Shown here one piece after another: positions 1 through 9,446 of a DNA stretch of 64,000 nucleotides. This DNA is from Ureibacillus chungkukjangi. GTDB taxonomy: Bacteria > Bacillota > Bacilli > Bacillales_A > Planococcaceae. The notes under the pieces were generated by a model, which made no database searches, was not told the origin of the DNA, and worked only from the letters and a program-made list of their open reading frames with translations. The stretch is from assembly GCF_003217295.1 (NCBI RefSeq), contig NZ_QJTJ01000017.1, positions 1 to 64,000 on the forward strand, read 5' to 3'. How positions within the stretch are numbered: the stretch's first letter is position 1; every line of letters starts with the position of its first letter. Position numbers and translations under genes: made by a program.

Positions 1-41
1 CTAATTCCGCTCCAACATCTTTTTTCTCATTATAAACAAAA

Positions 42-89
42 GTACCCTACAAGAAGGACTTTTTTTAAAGTGTCCATCTTATAGGGTAC
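42..89. repeat. Inverted repeat downstream of the aldo/keto reductase
   Basis: Arms at 42-59 and 72-89 pair at 16 of 18 positions around a T-rich loop. It lies just past the stop of the reductase gene, so it could act as a terminator. The right arm and its flank share the 15-mer ATAGGGTACATTTTA with 23011-23025, so it may instead be an insertion-sequence end or small dispersed repeat. Confidence 0.5.
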
Positions 90-119
90 ATTTTACAAGA
101 GAAAGTGCCCTGTTCCTAA

Positions 120-944
120 TTAAAGATTATAGCCATCATCTGGATTTAGTGACGTACGGTGATCAGTGTTTAAAGCGGTAATCGCTGCAATCTCATCGTT
201 TTGTAAGCTGAAGTCAAAGATATTTAGGTTATCTGCAATACGCTCTGGTGTCGAAGATTTTGGAATAACGATATTGCCTATCTCTAATTGCCAACGTAAA
301 ACGATTTGTGCTGGAGTTTTTTCATACTTCGCAGCTAGCTTCTTCACTACTGGATGTGTAAACACAATACCAGTACCAAGTGGAGCCCATGCTGTGATGA
401 CGATATTTTCCTTTGCACAGAACTCACGCAAGCTATCCTGCGATAAAGACGGATGACACTCTACTTGGTTCACCATTGGTTTAATAGTCGTCTCCGCAAA
501 TAATTGCTCGAAGTGATGCTCATGGAAATTTGAAACCCCGGGAACACGGATTAGCTTTTCTTCATATAAGCGTTCAATTGCTTTATAAGTATCCACTAAT
601 GTTGGCTTTGGCCAATGGACTAAGTATAGGTCCACATATTCTAAATCTAATTTCTTCAAGGAAGTTTCAAAAGCTTTTAATGTATTGTCATAGCCTTGAT
701 CAGTATTCCAAACCTTTGTAGTGATAAATAAATCCTCACGTGCAATGCCTGATTCCTTAATGGCTCTACCTACTGCTTCTTCATTTTCATAAATTGCAGC
801 AGTATCAATCGCACGGTAGCCTGCATTTAACGCATCAATTGTACCTTGGTAAGCAAGCTCATGGTCCTTCATACGGAATGTACCATAACCAATCCGCGGC
901 ATCTCTACACCATTTGCTAGAGTAATTGTTTTAGAAATTGTCAT
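120..944 (-). CDS. Aldo/keto reductase (AKR5-like)
   Basis: An NADPH-dependent cytosolic carbonyl reductase of 274 residues, the usual length for small bacterial AKRs. The catalytic tetrad is visible: D47 and Y52 in the IDTAAIYENE segment, K77 in ITTKVWN and H110 in LVHWP. The GVSNF motif and the late IPKSS motif that contacts the cofactor phosphate are also present. AAGGGG stands about 8 bases before the ATG. The gene is co-directional with the esterase and monooxygenase upstream on the minus strand but is separated from them by a terminator, so a shared pathway is only possible. The exact substrate cannot be read from the sequence; enzymes of this type reduce 2,5-diketogluconate, methylglyoxal or other aldehydes and ketones. 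Confidence 0.9.
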   Translation of the reverse strand: MTISKTITLANGVEMPRIGYGTFRMKDHELAYQGTIDALNAGYRAIDTAAIYENEEAVGRAIKESGIAREDLFITTKVWNTDQGYDNTLKAFETSLKKLDLEYVDLYLVHWPKPTLVDTYKAIERLYEEKLIRVPGVSNFHEHHFEQLFAETTIKPMVNQVECHPSLSQDSLREFCAKENIVITAWAPLGTGIVFTHPVVKKLAAKYEKTPAQIVLRWQLEIGNIVIPKSSTPERIADNLNIFDFSLQNDEIAAITALNTDHRTSLNPDDGYNL

Positions 945-1098
945 TCTACATTTCCCCTTTAATCTATTATTTCGAGTATAGAAGGAATTACTCTTAAACT
1001 TTACCGAAATTCGGGGGAAAATTCAAAGAATATTCACTATATTCATAGGGAATTTTTCATTTGAAAGATGGACGGTTGGACTGATAGGGTTCCCCATA

Positions 1099-1130
1099 GA
1101 AAAAAGGGCTACCCAATTTAAGGCAACCCT
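1099..1130 (-). terminator. Rho-independent terminator after the esterase gene
   Basis: On the minus strand a stem (1105-1130, arms AGGGTTGCC and GGTAGCCCT with one wobble and one mismatch) is followed by six T (1104-1099). It ends the monooxygenase-esterase transcript. Confidence 0.75.
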
Positions 1131-1140
1131 CTTCACGAAA

Positions 1141-2097
1141 TTATTTTGATTTTACCGAACTTGTACGGTTCAATGCATGTTTTACAGCATTGACATATTC
1201 CTGATTTGTACGTTTACTAATTTCAGCTTCTGGATTGACAATTTCATAAGCATGGAAACCTCCAGGATATAAATGGAACTCCACATCCACACCAGCTTGA
1301 GCTAATTTAGTCACATATGCTAGCGTTTCATCGCGGAACGGATCTAGCTGACCTACACATGTATACGTATAAGGTAAGTTCTGAAGCTCTTCTACTTTTG
1401 CTCGTGCAGGTGCTGCATAGATTGGCACATTTTCTTTGCCATTTTCGCCATTTAGATAGGCAGCCCAGCCTTTTTCGTTTAAATCATGGTTCCAAATATA
1501 ATTACCTGTAATTTCGAAACTCGATGGTGTATTATTTCGGTCATCGATCATTGGGTATAACGGCATTTGGAAGCAGATTTCTGGTCCTTTTCTGTCTCTT
1601 GCCAGTAATGCCAAGCTTGCTGTTAAGCCGCCACCTGCACTTAATCCCGCAATTCCAACTCTTTTAGCATCTACCCCTAAGCTCTCTGCGTTATCTGCCA
1701 ACCATTTAAGAGCTGTATAGCAATCTTCTATTGGCGCTGGATAAGGATGCTCCGGTACTAAGCGATAATCCACAGAAACCACAACGCAGCCAGCTTCATT
1801 TACAAATTGTTGACATAACCCATCATTTTCCTCAGGGGAACCTAATACATAACCGCCTCCATGAATCCATAAAAGACCAGCTAACTCTTCCGTTTTTGAT
1901 ACAGGCTCATAGATTCGAAGGCGTAAATCATTGCCATCAGGTCCTTCAATGATTTTGTTCGTAATCGTGATGTAAGGATCTTGTGGTGCTAATGGTGCTT
2001 GTGCCGCGGCAGCACGTGCAGCTTCATATTGATCTAAATCTAGTGGTGGAAATAAATCTAAAATATCAACAAGCTCAGGATTTACACGATTTTTCAT
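1141..2097 (-). CDS. Alpha/beta hydrolase, HSL-family esterase
   Basis: A carboxylesterase of the hormone-sensitive-lipase family. With the start at 2097 (318 residues) the oxyanion-hole motif HGGGY is at 79-83, the nucleophile Ser153 lies in GLSAG, the acid Asp252 is in QLDPFRDE and His282 is in GGFHAYE. The start at 2097 is chosen because AAGGGGG lies 9 bases upstream; an earlier in-frame start at 2124 has no good site. It follows the Baeyer-Villiger monooxygenase with a 78-base gap and likely shares its transcript. The monooxygenase would convert a ketone to an ester or lactone and this enzyme would hydrolyse it. The pairing is inference; the catalytic triad is direct. Confidence 0.9.
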   Translation of the reverse strand: MKNRVNPELVDILDLFPPLDLDQYEAARAAAAQAPLAPQDPYITITNKIIEGPDGNDLRLRIYEPVSKTEELAGLLWIHGGGYVLGSPEENDGLCQQFVNEAGCVVVSVDYRLVPEHPYPAPIEDCYTALKWLADNAESLGVDAKRVGIAGLSAGGGLTASLALLARDRKGPEICFQMPLYPMIDDRNNTPSSFEITGNYIWNHDLNEKGWAAYLNGENGKENVPIYAAPARAKVEELQNLPYTYTCVGQLDPFRDETLAYVTKLAQAGVDVEFHLYPGGFHAYEIVNPEAEISKRTNQEYVNAVKHALNRTSSVKSK

Positions 2098-2175
2098 TAA
2101 CAAATTCCCCCTTAGAATATTCATTCATTTCAAGTTATTAAAGTGTTATTAAAGTGTTTTCAAAATATGTCATTA

Positions 2176-3801
2176 TTATTGAAGCACCACATTTGCCTGT
2201 GCTTTTTCAAATGAAAATCCTTCGTAATTGTTGTCAGCCACTTTATCACAAATGACTTTGTAATTATTTAAGCCGCCTACATAAATCACAAATCCGCGTT
2301 GCACTCCATCAATGTTCGCTCCTGTATACCAAGAATTTGTATGAGGGAATAGTGTCGAGTTCGCTAAGTCATCACATTCTTTTCCCCATTTAACCTCGGA
2401 CACTTTTTGCGCTTCAATGGTTTGCAATTCATTCGTTTCTAAATACTCGATACAATGGTCAATCCAGTCCACATGCTGCTCAATTGCAGCTGGCATATTC
2501 GTTAATACAGAAGGGCTTTGTGGGCCAGTAATCATAAAGAAATTCGGGAAGTTTTCCATCGTCAACCCAAGATAGGTTTTTACATCTTGTCCCTCTCCCC
2601 ATTTCTCTTGAATCGATTGGCCGTCCCTTCCTTGAATATCCATTTTCAAAAGAGAGCCTGTCATCGCTTCATACCCTGTGGCGAAAATAATCACATCGCA
2701 CTCGATTGTGCCTTCACGTAATTTCACGCCATTTTCAGCAATACTTTCAATCGGATTCTCTTTTAAAGAGATTATATTCACATGATCCTCATTAAATATC
2801 TCATAGAAGTTCGTCCCGATAATTAATCGTTTGGTCGTAATATAATAATCTGGATGCAGTAATTGTGCTTTTTCTGCATCCTCGATAATTTCATCGATTT
2901 TATCGCGCACATATTGAGATACCACGAAGTTAGTTTCTTTATTCACTCCTGTATCCGTATAAACAGAACCTAACGCAAGACCGCCCGATTCCCAAACATA
3001 ATCCAGGGCTTCCTTTTGGCCGGCTGCATCAAATTCTGTAGCCGATTTTCCTGTTGTGAACATACGAATACCGCCAGTTGTCGTTGTAAATGAATCACGA
3101 ATGTCTTCGTAGTTTACAATCGCCTGATCCTGTTCTTCTTTTGTTAATCTCTTGTTACGAGCTTCAGCCACATAGTGAGGCGTACGCATTAACAAGGTAA
3201 GCTCCTTTGCTTCTTTTGCAATCTCCGGCATGGCTTGTATACCACTTGAACCATTTCCGATAATGACTACCCTTTTACCTGTCAGGTCGACTTTTTCATG
3301 CGGCCAACGCCCTGTATGATACTGTTCGCCTTTGAAGCTTTCCGTCCCCTCAAAAGGTGGTATATTCGTAGTAGATAAACACCCAACCCCACTGATAAAA
3401 TATTTAGCAACGAAGGTTTCGTCTGTATCAGTTGCAATCTCCCATTGCTTTCTATCATTATTAAAGCTTGCTTTAGTAACGCGCGTTTTAAATTGAATAT
3501 CTGGGCGTAGCTTTAGTTCATCAGCGACAAAGTTTAAGTACTCTAAAATCTCCGGCTGTGAGGCATAGCGATCCTTCCAGCGCCATTTTTTATAAAGTTC
3601 TTCAGAGAATGTAAAGTTATAATAGATAGAATCAGAGTCACACTTCGCCCCCGGATAGCGGCTCCAATACCATACTCCACCAACACCGTCAGCAGCTTCA
3701 ATAACTTTTACCGATAAACCGCGCTCTCGTAGCCTATGCAACATATATAGCCCTGCAAAGCCAGCCCCAATAACGACTGCATCATATTTCTTTTCTCCCA
3801 T
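2176..3801 (-). CDS. Baeyer-Villiger monooxygenase (FAD, NADPH)
   Basis: A 541-residue class B flavin monooxygenase. The FAD Rossmann motif GAGFAG is at 12-17, the NADPH Rossmann motif GNGSSG at 182-187, and between them FKGEQYHTGRWP (156-167) fits the Baeyer-Villiger fingerprint FxGxxxHxxxWP. Length and motif order match cyclohexanone-monooxygenase-like enzymes. AAGGGGG precedes the ATG by about 8 bases. The gene heads a two-gene unit with the downstream esterase and is divergent from a LuxR-type regulator, the likely controller. Substrates of this family are cyclic, linear or aryl ketones; none can be assigned here. Confidence 0.9.
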   Translation of the reverse strand: MGEKKYDAVVIGAGFAGLYMLHRLRERGLSVKVIEAADGVGGVWYWSRYPGAKCDSDSIYYNFTFSEELYKKWRWKDRYASQPEILEYLNFVADELKLRPDIQFKTRVTKASFNNDRKQWEIATDTDETFVAKYFISGVGCLSTTNIPPFEGTESFKGEQYHTGRWPHEKVDLTGKRVVIIGNGSSGIQAMPEIAKEAKELTLLMRTPHYVAEARNKRLTKEEQDQAIVNYEDIRDSFTTTTGGIRMFTTGKSATEFDAAGQKEALDYVWESGGLALGSVYTDTGVNKETNFVVSQYVRDKIDEIIEDAEKAQLLHPDYYITTKRLIIGTNFYEIFNEDHVNIISLKENPIESIAENGVKLREGTIECDVIIFATGYEAMTGSLLKMDIQGRDGQSIQEKWGEGQDVKTYLGLTMENFPNFFMITGPQSPSVLTNMPAAIEQHVDWIDHCIEYLETNELQTIEAQKVSEVKWGKECDDLANSTLFPHTNSWYTGANIDGVQRGFVIYVGGLNNYKVICDKVADNNYEGFSFEKAQANVVLQ

Positions 3802-3982
3802 AATATTCCCCCTTATATGTTAGAAAGATTTGTAGGTACCTTTTTCCAAAATGGCAACTGATTGCTTATTGGTGATAAAACGCTTACATTCTTCTGCACC
3901 CTTTCATCCACAGACATTGCTACTTTCGTATGCCACTTTATCTTACCAACCATTGCTTCTCCAAAACATTCCTTCTTTTAGC

Positions 3983-4021
3983 TAGTTCGAATATTATAAA
4001 TCGGATAATATTTTGAAACTA
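3983..4021. promoter_or_regulatory. Imperfect inverted repeat, candidate operator
   Basis: Arms TAGTTCGAATATTAT and ATAATATTTTGAAACTA face each other around a 7-base centre in the spacer between the monooxygenase and the LuxR-type gene. Position and symmetry suit a dimeric regulator, perhaps the adjacent one. There is no direct evidence of binding. Confidence 0.4.
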
Positions 4022-4074
4022 TTACTACTTTTTAGATTAGGAGAGACATATATATAATGAAAGGAGTGATTGCT

Positions 4075-4764
4075 ATGCAAATTTCTACTTGGGCATTAGA
4101 AGAGAAACTATCAAATTGTGTTCACTTACACACACAGGAAGAGAAAATATGTCATATTCTCCATGTATTAGATGAACTAGCCTTTTGTGATGCCATTTCG
4201 TTTTTCCGTTACAGTCCCATCGGTTATGTAGGTGAAGGCATTGCAGGCTTACAAGATGGACAGCTTCAATCCCTTTCTTATATTCGAGATGATCTTCGCT
4301 CTTTGCCGATTGTCAAAAATGCCGTTGAAAAACGTAAAACGACTTTTCATGAAGGAAGAGAAATTATCACTCTCATGTCAAGTCGTTATCATCGCAGTGT
4401 GCCATTGAAAGCCTTACTCGTTATTCCCATTGTTGTAAATAATATGACCATTGCCTATATATGTTGCGAGTTTATAAAAAAGTTCAATTACTTCAAAGAC
4501 AATGAGCTAGAGCAATTCACCCTTTTTGGTCGTTTAATCGGTGAGCTATTTATCCAACCACAAACAATCGCTCATCCCAAATTAAGTCCTCGCGAAAACC
4601 AAGTTTTGAGAGCGCTTGCAAATGGTTTATCAACTAAAGAACTTACAAACCTCCTATCGTTAAGTGAGGCAACTGTTAAACAGTACATTAAATCCGTGCT
4701 GGTGAAATTAGGGGCGAAGAATCGTACCCATGCAGTGTCAATCTATCTCGGACAAAACCTATGA
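4075..4764 (+). CDS. LuxR-type regulator with GAF-like sensor region
   Basis: The C-terminal 60 residues form a LuxR/NarL helix-turn-helix: LSPRENQVLRALANGLSTKE, then the recognition part around LSEATVKQYIKSVLVKLGAKN. The first 150 residues look like a GAF-type small-molecule domain; no phosphoacceptor receiver motif is seen. The start at 4075 (229 residues) is preferred over the ATG at 4057 because AAAGGAGTG lies 8 bases before it. Divergent placement next to the monooxygenase-esterase genes suggests it senses a ketone-type substrate and activates them. That target is inference. Confidence 0.85.
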   Translation: MQISTWALEEKLSNCVHLHTQEEKICHILHVLDELAFCDAISFFRYSPIGYVGEGIAGLQDGQLQSLSYIRDDLRSLPIVKNAVEKRKTTFHEGREIITLMSSRYHRSVPLKALLVIPIVVNNMTIAYICCEFIKKFNYFKDNELEQFTLFGRLIGELFIQPQTIAHPKLSPRENQVLRALANGLSTKELTNLLSLSEATVKQYIKSVLVKLGAKNRTHAVSIYLGQNL

Positions 4765-4804
4765 TGGACATCCATTTTGATTATTCAGTTCCTAGCCATA
4801 GAAA

Positions 4805-4842
4805 AAATCCGTCCGTTAATAAATTTACTAACAGACGGATTT
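4805..4842. terminator. Bidirectional terminator between LuxR gene and ABC ATPase
   Basis: AAATCCGTC (4805-4813) pairs with GACGGATTT (4834-4842). Toward the minus strand it is followed by a T run, so it mainly ends the amino-acid ABC operon; it can also serve the plus-strand LuxR gene. Confidence 0.8.
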
Positions 4843-4866
4843 GTAATGTTGTTGCTATCTCTAATT

Positions 4867-5583
4867 TTATAGTACCTTCTCCAAAAACTCTTTGGCACGT
4901 TGTGATTTAGGTGCAGAGAAGAATTCTTTTGGAGTAGCATCCTCTACAAGCTGACCACCTTCAAGGAAAAGGATACGATCGGCCACTTCTTTTGCGAAGC
5001 CCATTTCGTGCGTCACAATAATCATGGTCATCCCAGATTCAGCCAAGTTTTTCATAACAGCCAGAACCTCTTTTACCATTTCAGGGTCAAGTGCAGAAGT
5101 TGGCTCATCAAACAGCATTACGGATGGATTCATTGCCAAAGCACGCGCAATAGCTACACGCTGCTTTTGTCCGCCAGATAAACGATTTGGATATTCGTTG
5201 CGTTTTTCAAATAGCCCAACCTTATTTAATAGCTCTTCTGCTGACTTTATCGCTTCATCCTTTGAAATGCCCTTCACCTTGATCGGTGCATAGATTAAAT
5301 TTTCCAGTACTGTTTTATGTGGGTATAAGTAAAAATGCTGAAAGACCATTCCTAAATTTTCACGTACCTTCATCACATTTTTTTCAGTAATAATGGTACC
5401 GCCAACTGAGATTTGCCCACTTGTTGGATCCTCTAATCTATTAATGCAACGGAGAAAAGTAGATTTGCCCGATCCAGATGGACCAATAACAGCAATGACT
5501 TCTTTTTCTTTTATTTCAGTAGAGATTCCCTTTAGCACTTCGTTTTTGCCATATGTTTTGTGTAAATTCTCAACTTTAATCAC
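4867..5583 (-). CDS. Polar amino-acid ABC importer, ATPase (GlnQ-type)
   Basis: A 238-residue ATPase with Walker A GPSGSGKS (34-41), Q-loop [10 protein letters not shown], signature LSGGQ (135-139) and Walker B ending in LFDEP (Glu160), followed by a D-loop. It energises the permease encoded just upstream. The start is GTG at 5583 with AGAGGATGA before it; it overlaps the permease stop, which indicates translational coupling. The family is the PAAT group (glutamine, cystine, histidine, arginine); the substrate is not deducible. A linked class-III aminotransferase suggests an amino acid with an omega-amino group. Confidence 0.93.
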   Translation of the reverse strand: MIKVENLHKTYGKNEVLKGISTEIKEKEVIAVIGPSGSGKSTFLRCINRLEDPTSGQISVGGTIITEKNVMKVRENLGMVFQHFYLYPHKTVLENLIYAPIKVKGISKDEAIKSAEELLNKVGLFEKRNEYPNRLSGGQKQRVAIARALAMNPSVMLFDEPTSALDPEMVKEVLAVMKNLAESGMTMIIVTHEMGFAKEVADRILFLEGGQLVEDATPKEFFSAPKSQRAKEFLEKVL

Positions 5584-6232
5584 TGCGTCTCATCCTCTTT
5601 TCTATCATTTGTCCAAGGAAGGTTAATACAAGAGTCATGACATAATAGATTCCCCCTGCAATTAGCAACGGCTCAAGATAACGGAATGTTTCGCCGCCTA
5701 CTATGTACGCTCGACGCATAATATCTAAAGCACCAATTACCGTAACAATTGCAGATTCCTTATTTAGTGTAATGAACTCATTCATAAGTGATGGCAATAT
5801 ATTTTTGATGGCCTGTGGCAGTATGATATCCTTCATCATCTTGCTATAAGGCACACCAAGTGCTTTTGCCGCTTCTTGTTGACCCTTATCCACTGCATTA
5901 ATCCCTGCACGAATAATTTCTGAAACATAGGCAGCAGAATTTAAACCAAAACCTATAATAGCAGCTGGTATTGGCTCGATATTAAAGCCAAGAATTTGCG
6001 GCATAGCATAGTAGATCAGCAATAATTGAAGAACAAGCGGTGTTCCTCGGAAGATTGATGTATAAAAGTTCGCAAACCATTTTAAAGGCTTAAACGTTCC
6101 GATTTTGCATAGTGCTAATAATATACCAAGTACAAGTCCAATAATTGCTGCAAAAATAACGATTTGTAATGTAATGCCTATCCCTTCTAAGATGTAAGGA
6201 ATAGAGGGTGTTACACGACTAAAATCAAACAT
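5576..6232 (-). CDS. Polar amino-acid ABC importer, permease
   Basis: A HisM/GlnP-type membrane subunit with about five hydrophobic segments. The EAA loop is visible as [22 protein letters not shown], written here only as its key residues (EAA, G, LPQ), where the ATPase docks. The start at 6232 (218 residues) is chosen over the one at 6259 because GAAAGGAGGG precedes it at proper spacing. It lies between the binding protein and the ATPase and overlaps the ATPase by 8 bases. Confidence 0.92.
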   Translation of the reverse strand: MFDFSRVTPSIPYILEGIGITLQIVIFAAIIGLVLGILLALCKIGTFKPLKWFANFYTSIFRGTPLVLQLLLIYYAMPQILGFNIEPIPAAIIGFGLNSAAYVSEIIRAGINAVDKGQQEAAKALGVPYSKMMKDIILPQAIKNILPSLMNEFITLNKESAIVTVIGALDIMRRAYIVGGETFRYLEPLLIAGGIYYVMTLVLTFLGQMIEKRMRRSD

Positions 6233-6269
6233 CGCAAGCCCTCCTTTCAAAATTGTCATAATATAAACA

Positions 6270-6294
6270 CGTCATCCAGTTAAACTGAATGACG
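6270..6294 (-). promoter_or_regulatory. Intergenic hairpin between binding protein and permease
   Basis: CGTCATCCAGT and ACTGAATGACG pair around a three-base loop with no following T run. Such hairpins after binding-protein genes commonly protect the upstream mRNA and keep the binding protein in excess over the membrane subunits. That role is inferred from position. Confidence 0.55.
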
Positions 6295-6303
6295 CTAAAT
6301 AAT

Positions 6304-7119
6304 TTATTCAACTACAAACCATTTTTTCTTAAGCTCTTCGATTTTTCCTTCATCAATAAGCTCTTGAATAACTCCATCGAATTCAGCCTTTAAAGTGCTT
6401 CCTTCTTGGAATACAACAGCCTTGTAATCTGGCTCTTCTACTTTAATAGTAAATGCAGCTAAATCATCATTTTGACTTAAATAATTATCTGATACGATAT
6501 TTTCAATTACGGCAGCATCAAGACGTCCATTTTTCATTTCTTGGATAAGCTGAGGAATCAAGTCACGGCTTTCAACTGTAAACCCGTGTTCTTCACCAAA
6601 TTCCTTTGCTAAGTCCTCTTGGATAGATGATACTTGAGCTCCGACCTTCTTGCCTTTTAAATCTTCCATAGAAGTGATATTGCTTTCTTTCATGGAAACC
6701 ATATATTGCTCTGTTTCATAGTAAGGCGTTGAAAAATCTACTACCTCGTCACGCTCTTCAGTCGGTGTCATACCAGAGATGACCAGGTCATATTTTTTCG
6801 CCTGTAACCCAGGAATCAAACTGTTGAAATCACTATTAGTAAATTTCAATTCGTAGCCTAAACGTTCAGCGATTAAGTTTGCTAAGTCAATATCAAATCC
6901 GATGATATCCTCACTTACCTTTGTGTCTACAAACTCAAATGGAGCATAGTCAGCAGATGTTCCTACAGTTAATACTTTTGTTTCTTCAGTTGTTGCATCA
7001 GTGCTTGAATCCGGCGCAGAACCTGAACCATTTGTTGATGTTTCATTTTCAGCTGTACCACAGGCTGCTAAAATACCGATTACTAATCCTAGCATCAATA
7101 AAAATACTTTGTTTTTCAT
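6304..7119 (-). CDS. Polar amino-acid ABC importer, binding lipoprotein
   Basis: A 271-residue family-3 solute-binding protein. A signal peptide with lipobox LAAC (Cys20) anchors it outside the membrane, followed by a low-complexity Ser/Thr linker to about residue 45. The SBP_bac_3 domain then starts at VLTVGTSADYAPFEF and contains GFDIDLA and SGMTPTEER, both typical of amino-acid binders. AAGGAGAG precedes the ATG. It is the second gene of the aminotransferase-transporter unit. Confidence 0.93.
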   Translation of the reverse strand: MKNKVFLLMLGLVIGILAACGTAENETSTNGSGSAPDSSTDATTEETKVLTVGTSADYAPFEFVDTKVSEDIIGFDIDLANLIAERLGYELKFTNSDFNSLIPGLQAKKYDLVISGMTPTEERDEVVDFSTPYYETEQYMVSMKESNITSMEDLKGKKVGAQVSSIQEDLAKEFGEEHGFTVESRDLIPQLIQEMKNGRLDAAVIENIVSDNYLSQNDDLAAFTIKVEEPDYKAVVFQEGSTLKAEFDGVIQELIDEGKIEELKKKWFVVE

Positions 7120-7145
7120 GAGTTTGACTCTCCTTCTCTATTTCC

Positions 7146-8450
7146 CTATTGTTCTTCCATATATCTTTGAATTGCTTTTTCAAGCATTGTTAATCCATCA
7201 TCTATTTGTTTTTTTGTAATAGTCAGTGGAGGAATCATACGAATGACCTCCCCTAAATTTCCACATAGGTAGAACAAAACCCCTTCTTCTAATGCATAAT
7301 CGAGAATTTTCATCACAGCTTGTCCATCAAGTTCACCTGTTTTCGGATTGGAAATTTCAATGCCAATCATTAAACCGGCAGAACGTACATCGCTGATGAC
7401 TGGGTATTTCTCTTTCAGCTTCAAAAGCTGTTCCGTTGCATAGGTCCCTACTACTTTTGAATTTTCCACAAGGTTTTCTTCATGGAATATTTCTAAGGTT
7501 GTTAGGGCAACTGAGCAAGCAATTGGATTTCCTCCAAATGTCGTCCCATGCATGCCTAAAGGCCATTTTTGCATTAATTCCCTTGAAGCAACAGTCGCAC
7601 TTAGCGGCAGACCCGAAGCAATTCCTTTAGCGATTGCCATTATATCTGGCGTTACCCCAAAATATTGTGCAGCAAACCATTCCCCAGTTCGACCAAAGCC
7701 TGTTTGAACCTCGTCAAAGATCAATAGAATGCCATGCTCATCACAAATTTCACGTACCCTCTTCACCCAGGCTTTTGGAGGAATAATGTAACCACCCTCA
7801 CCAAGAACAGGCTCCATAATGACACACGCTACTTCCTCAGGTGTCACCTGATGCTGGAACAGACGTTTAAAATCCTTTTCAAGCTGTTCTACACAGTAAA
7901 CCTCTGGGTCAACTCCCACTGGGCAGTCCTTACTATCTGCATATGGGATTTGATAAGATAAATGTGATGGCTGCAGGAATTTTCTATATTTACTCTTAGA
8001 AGTGGTAACTCCTAAAGCTCCCATAGAGCGGCCATGGAAACACCCCGTGAATGACACAACATATGGGCGTTTTGTTACAAACTTCGCAAGCTTTAATGCA
8101 CCTTCAATCGCTTCAGTTCCACTATTTGCAAAGAAAAAGCAATCTAAATCTCCCGGTAGCACCTTCCCCAGCTCTTCAGATAGTCTTAAAATGGACTCGT
8201 ACATAATGACACCTGAAGGACCATGGACAAGCTGGTCGGCAGCATCTTTAATACTTTGAACTATTTTGGGATGGCGATGACCAGTGTTGGTTACAGCAAT
8301 ACCAGATGTAAAATCCAAATACTGTTTTCCATCTGCACCATAGTAATAGCAACCCTCTTCTTTAACAACTGGAATATTCGGATGATCCTTCGCCATACTT
8401 GGTGCTAGATAATTTCCCATCTCATCATATAAATCAAGCCAGTTATTCAA
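7146..8450 (-). CDS. Class-III aminotransferase (GABA/ornithine type)
   Basis: A PLP enzyme of 434 residues. The cofactor-binding aspartate is in DEVQTG (246-251) and the PLP lysine is K275 in [21 protein letters not shown] is the family phosphate-site segment. Candidates include 4-aminobutyrate, ornithine or beta-alanine aminotransferases; residues that would separate these were not resolved. The start is TTG at 8450 with AAGGA at good spacing. It heads the operon with the amino-acid ABC importer 26 bases downstream, so imported amino acid is probably its substrate. Confidence 0.88.
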   Translation of the reverse strand: MNNWLDLYDEMGNYLAPSMAKDHPNIPVVKEEGCYYYGADGKQYLDFTSGIAVTNTGHRHPKIVQSIKDAADQLVHGPSGVIMYESILRLSEELGKVLPGDLDCFFFANSGTEAIEGALKLAKFVTKRPYVVSFTGCFHGRSMGALGVTTSKSKYRKFLQPSHLSYQIPYADSKDCPVGVDPEVYCVEQLEKDFKRLFQHQVTPEEVACVIMEPVLGEGGYIIPPKAWVKRVREICDEHGILLIFDEVQTGFGRTGEWFAAQYFGVTPDIMAIAKGIASGLPLSATVASRELMQKWPLGMHGTTFGGNPIACSVALTTLEIFHEENLVENSKVVGTYATEQLLKLKEKYPVISDVRSAGLMIGIEISNPKTGELDGQAVMKILDYALEEGVLFYLCGNLGEVIRMIPPLTITKKQIDDGLTMLEKAIQRYMEEQ

Positions 8451-8700
8451 GATATTTTCCTTCTTTCTAAGTTGTATAATTTATAAGATAGCATTCTATC
8501 TATATATTGCAAAAGTTTCAACATTTATATATATTACTACTCAGCGTATAATTATGCAATTGTATTTTTAGGATACCACCCTTTGTTCCCACAAAATTAT
8601 GTCCAATTCTTTAACAAACCCTCGCTAAATCCGTGCTGTTTTTCTCCTTTTGTATGGATTCCTTCTATATTATGTCATTGTTCTTTTAGGTCATTATATG
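8451..8700. other. Intergenic region upstream of the aminotransferase
   Basis: No gene is visible. On the minus strand it is the leader and promoter region of the aminotransferase operon. It holds a short GATAG-AATG-CTATC hairpin and a stretch AAAGGGTGGTAT (complement of 8573-8584) that resembles a T-box core but lacks the rest of that element. Confidence 0.5.
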
Positions 8701-8739
8701 AAAAAAATATTGCCCAAGCTGCTAGCTCCTGAGCAATAT
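8701..8739 (-). terminator. Terminator of the hexuronate operon
   Basis: On the minus strand ATATTGC (8739-8733) pairs with GCAATAT (8713-8707), with inner pairing AGCT/AGCT, and seven T follow. It closes the long operon that ends with kdgA. Confidence 0.85.
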
Positions 8740-8819
8740 CCTTTATAGTTTTTTTCTATTAAAGTGTTACCGTTTACTATAATTGATAAATAGAGTTTCA
8801 TCTAATTAATTATCTTTGC

Positions 8820-9434
8820 TTAATCTAAGCTCTTTATCCAGGCAATCGCTTCGTTTGTGATTGCTTCCCAATTTCCAGTTTGCAGCCATTCCTTTTTTAT
8901 AAGGTCACTTCCTGCACCGACAATATCTGCACCTGCTACTAAGTAGGTGCTTGCAGTTTCTAGGTTGATACCACCAGTTGTCATGATTTGAATATGACTT
9001 AACGGACCTTTAACATCCTTTATAAACTTTGTCCCTAAGGAAGATGCTGGGAAAAGCTTAATGATCTTTGCGCCTGCACTGTAGGCCGTTTGCATTTCAG
9101 TTGGGGTAAATACTCCTGGAATAACAGGAATCCCCTTTTCAACACATAAATTTACTACATCTACATTCAATGATGGCGATACGATGAATTCAGCTCCTGC
9201 CTCGATAGCTTTTTCACAGTCCTGTACTGTTAAGACTGTCCCTGCACCGACTAAAAGGTTTTCATTTTGTGTTTTTACCTCATGAATCATTTCAATCGCA
9301 TTTTCAGAATCCATTGTAATTTCGACTGCTTTTATTCCGCCATCACTTAATGCTTTCACTAGGTCCTGACATAGGTGATAAGGAACTTTTCGTAAAACTG
9401 GTATTAACTGAATGCCTTGTAATTTATCATACAT
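8820..9434 (-). CDS. kdgA: KDPG/KHG aldolase
   Basis: Cleaves 2-keto-3-deoxy-6-phosphogluconate to pyruvate and glyceraldehyde 3-phosphate. At 204 residues it has the family size. Glu39 in AVEITMDSE and the Schiff-base lysine K126 in IKLFPAS are present, with the GAGTVLT motif at 63-69. AGGGAG lies before the ATG. It is the last gene of the operon, 12 bases after kdgK, and performs the final step of uronate breakdown. Confidence 0.95.
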   Translation of the reverse strand: MYDKLQGIQLIPVLRKVPYHLCQDLVKALSDGGIKAVEITMDSENAIEMIHEVKTQNENLLVGAGTVLTVQDCEKAIEAGAEFIVSPSLNVDVVNLCVEKGIPVIPGVFTPTEMQTAYSAGAKIIKLFPASSLGTKFIKDVKGPLSHIQIMTTGGINLETASTYLVAGADIVGAGSDLIKKEWLQTGNWEAITNEAIAWIKSLD

Positions 9435-9446
9435 AGCTGTAACTCC

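Noticed and set aside
8571-8590. T-box-like core AAAGGGTGGTAT on the minus strand upstream of the aminotransferase
   Set aside because: The match stops after ten bases, no terminator/antiterminator follows and no stem I landmarks or specifier loop could be placed.
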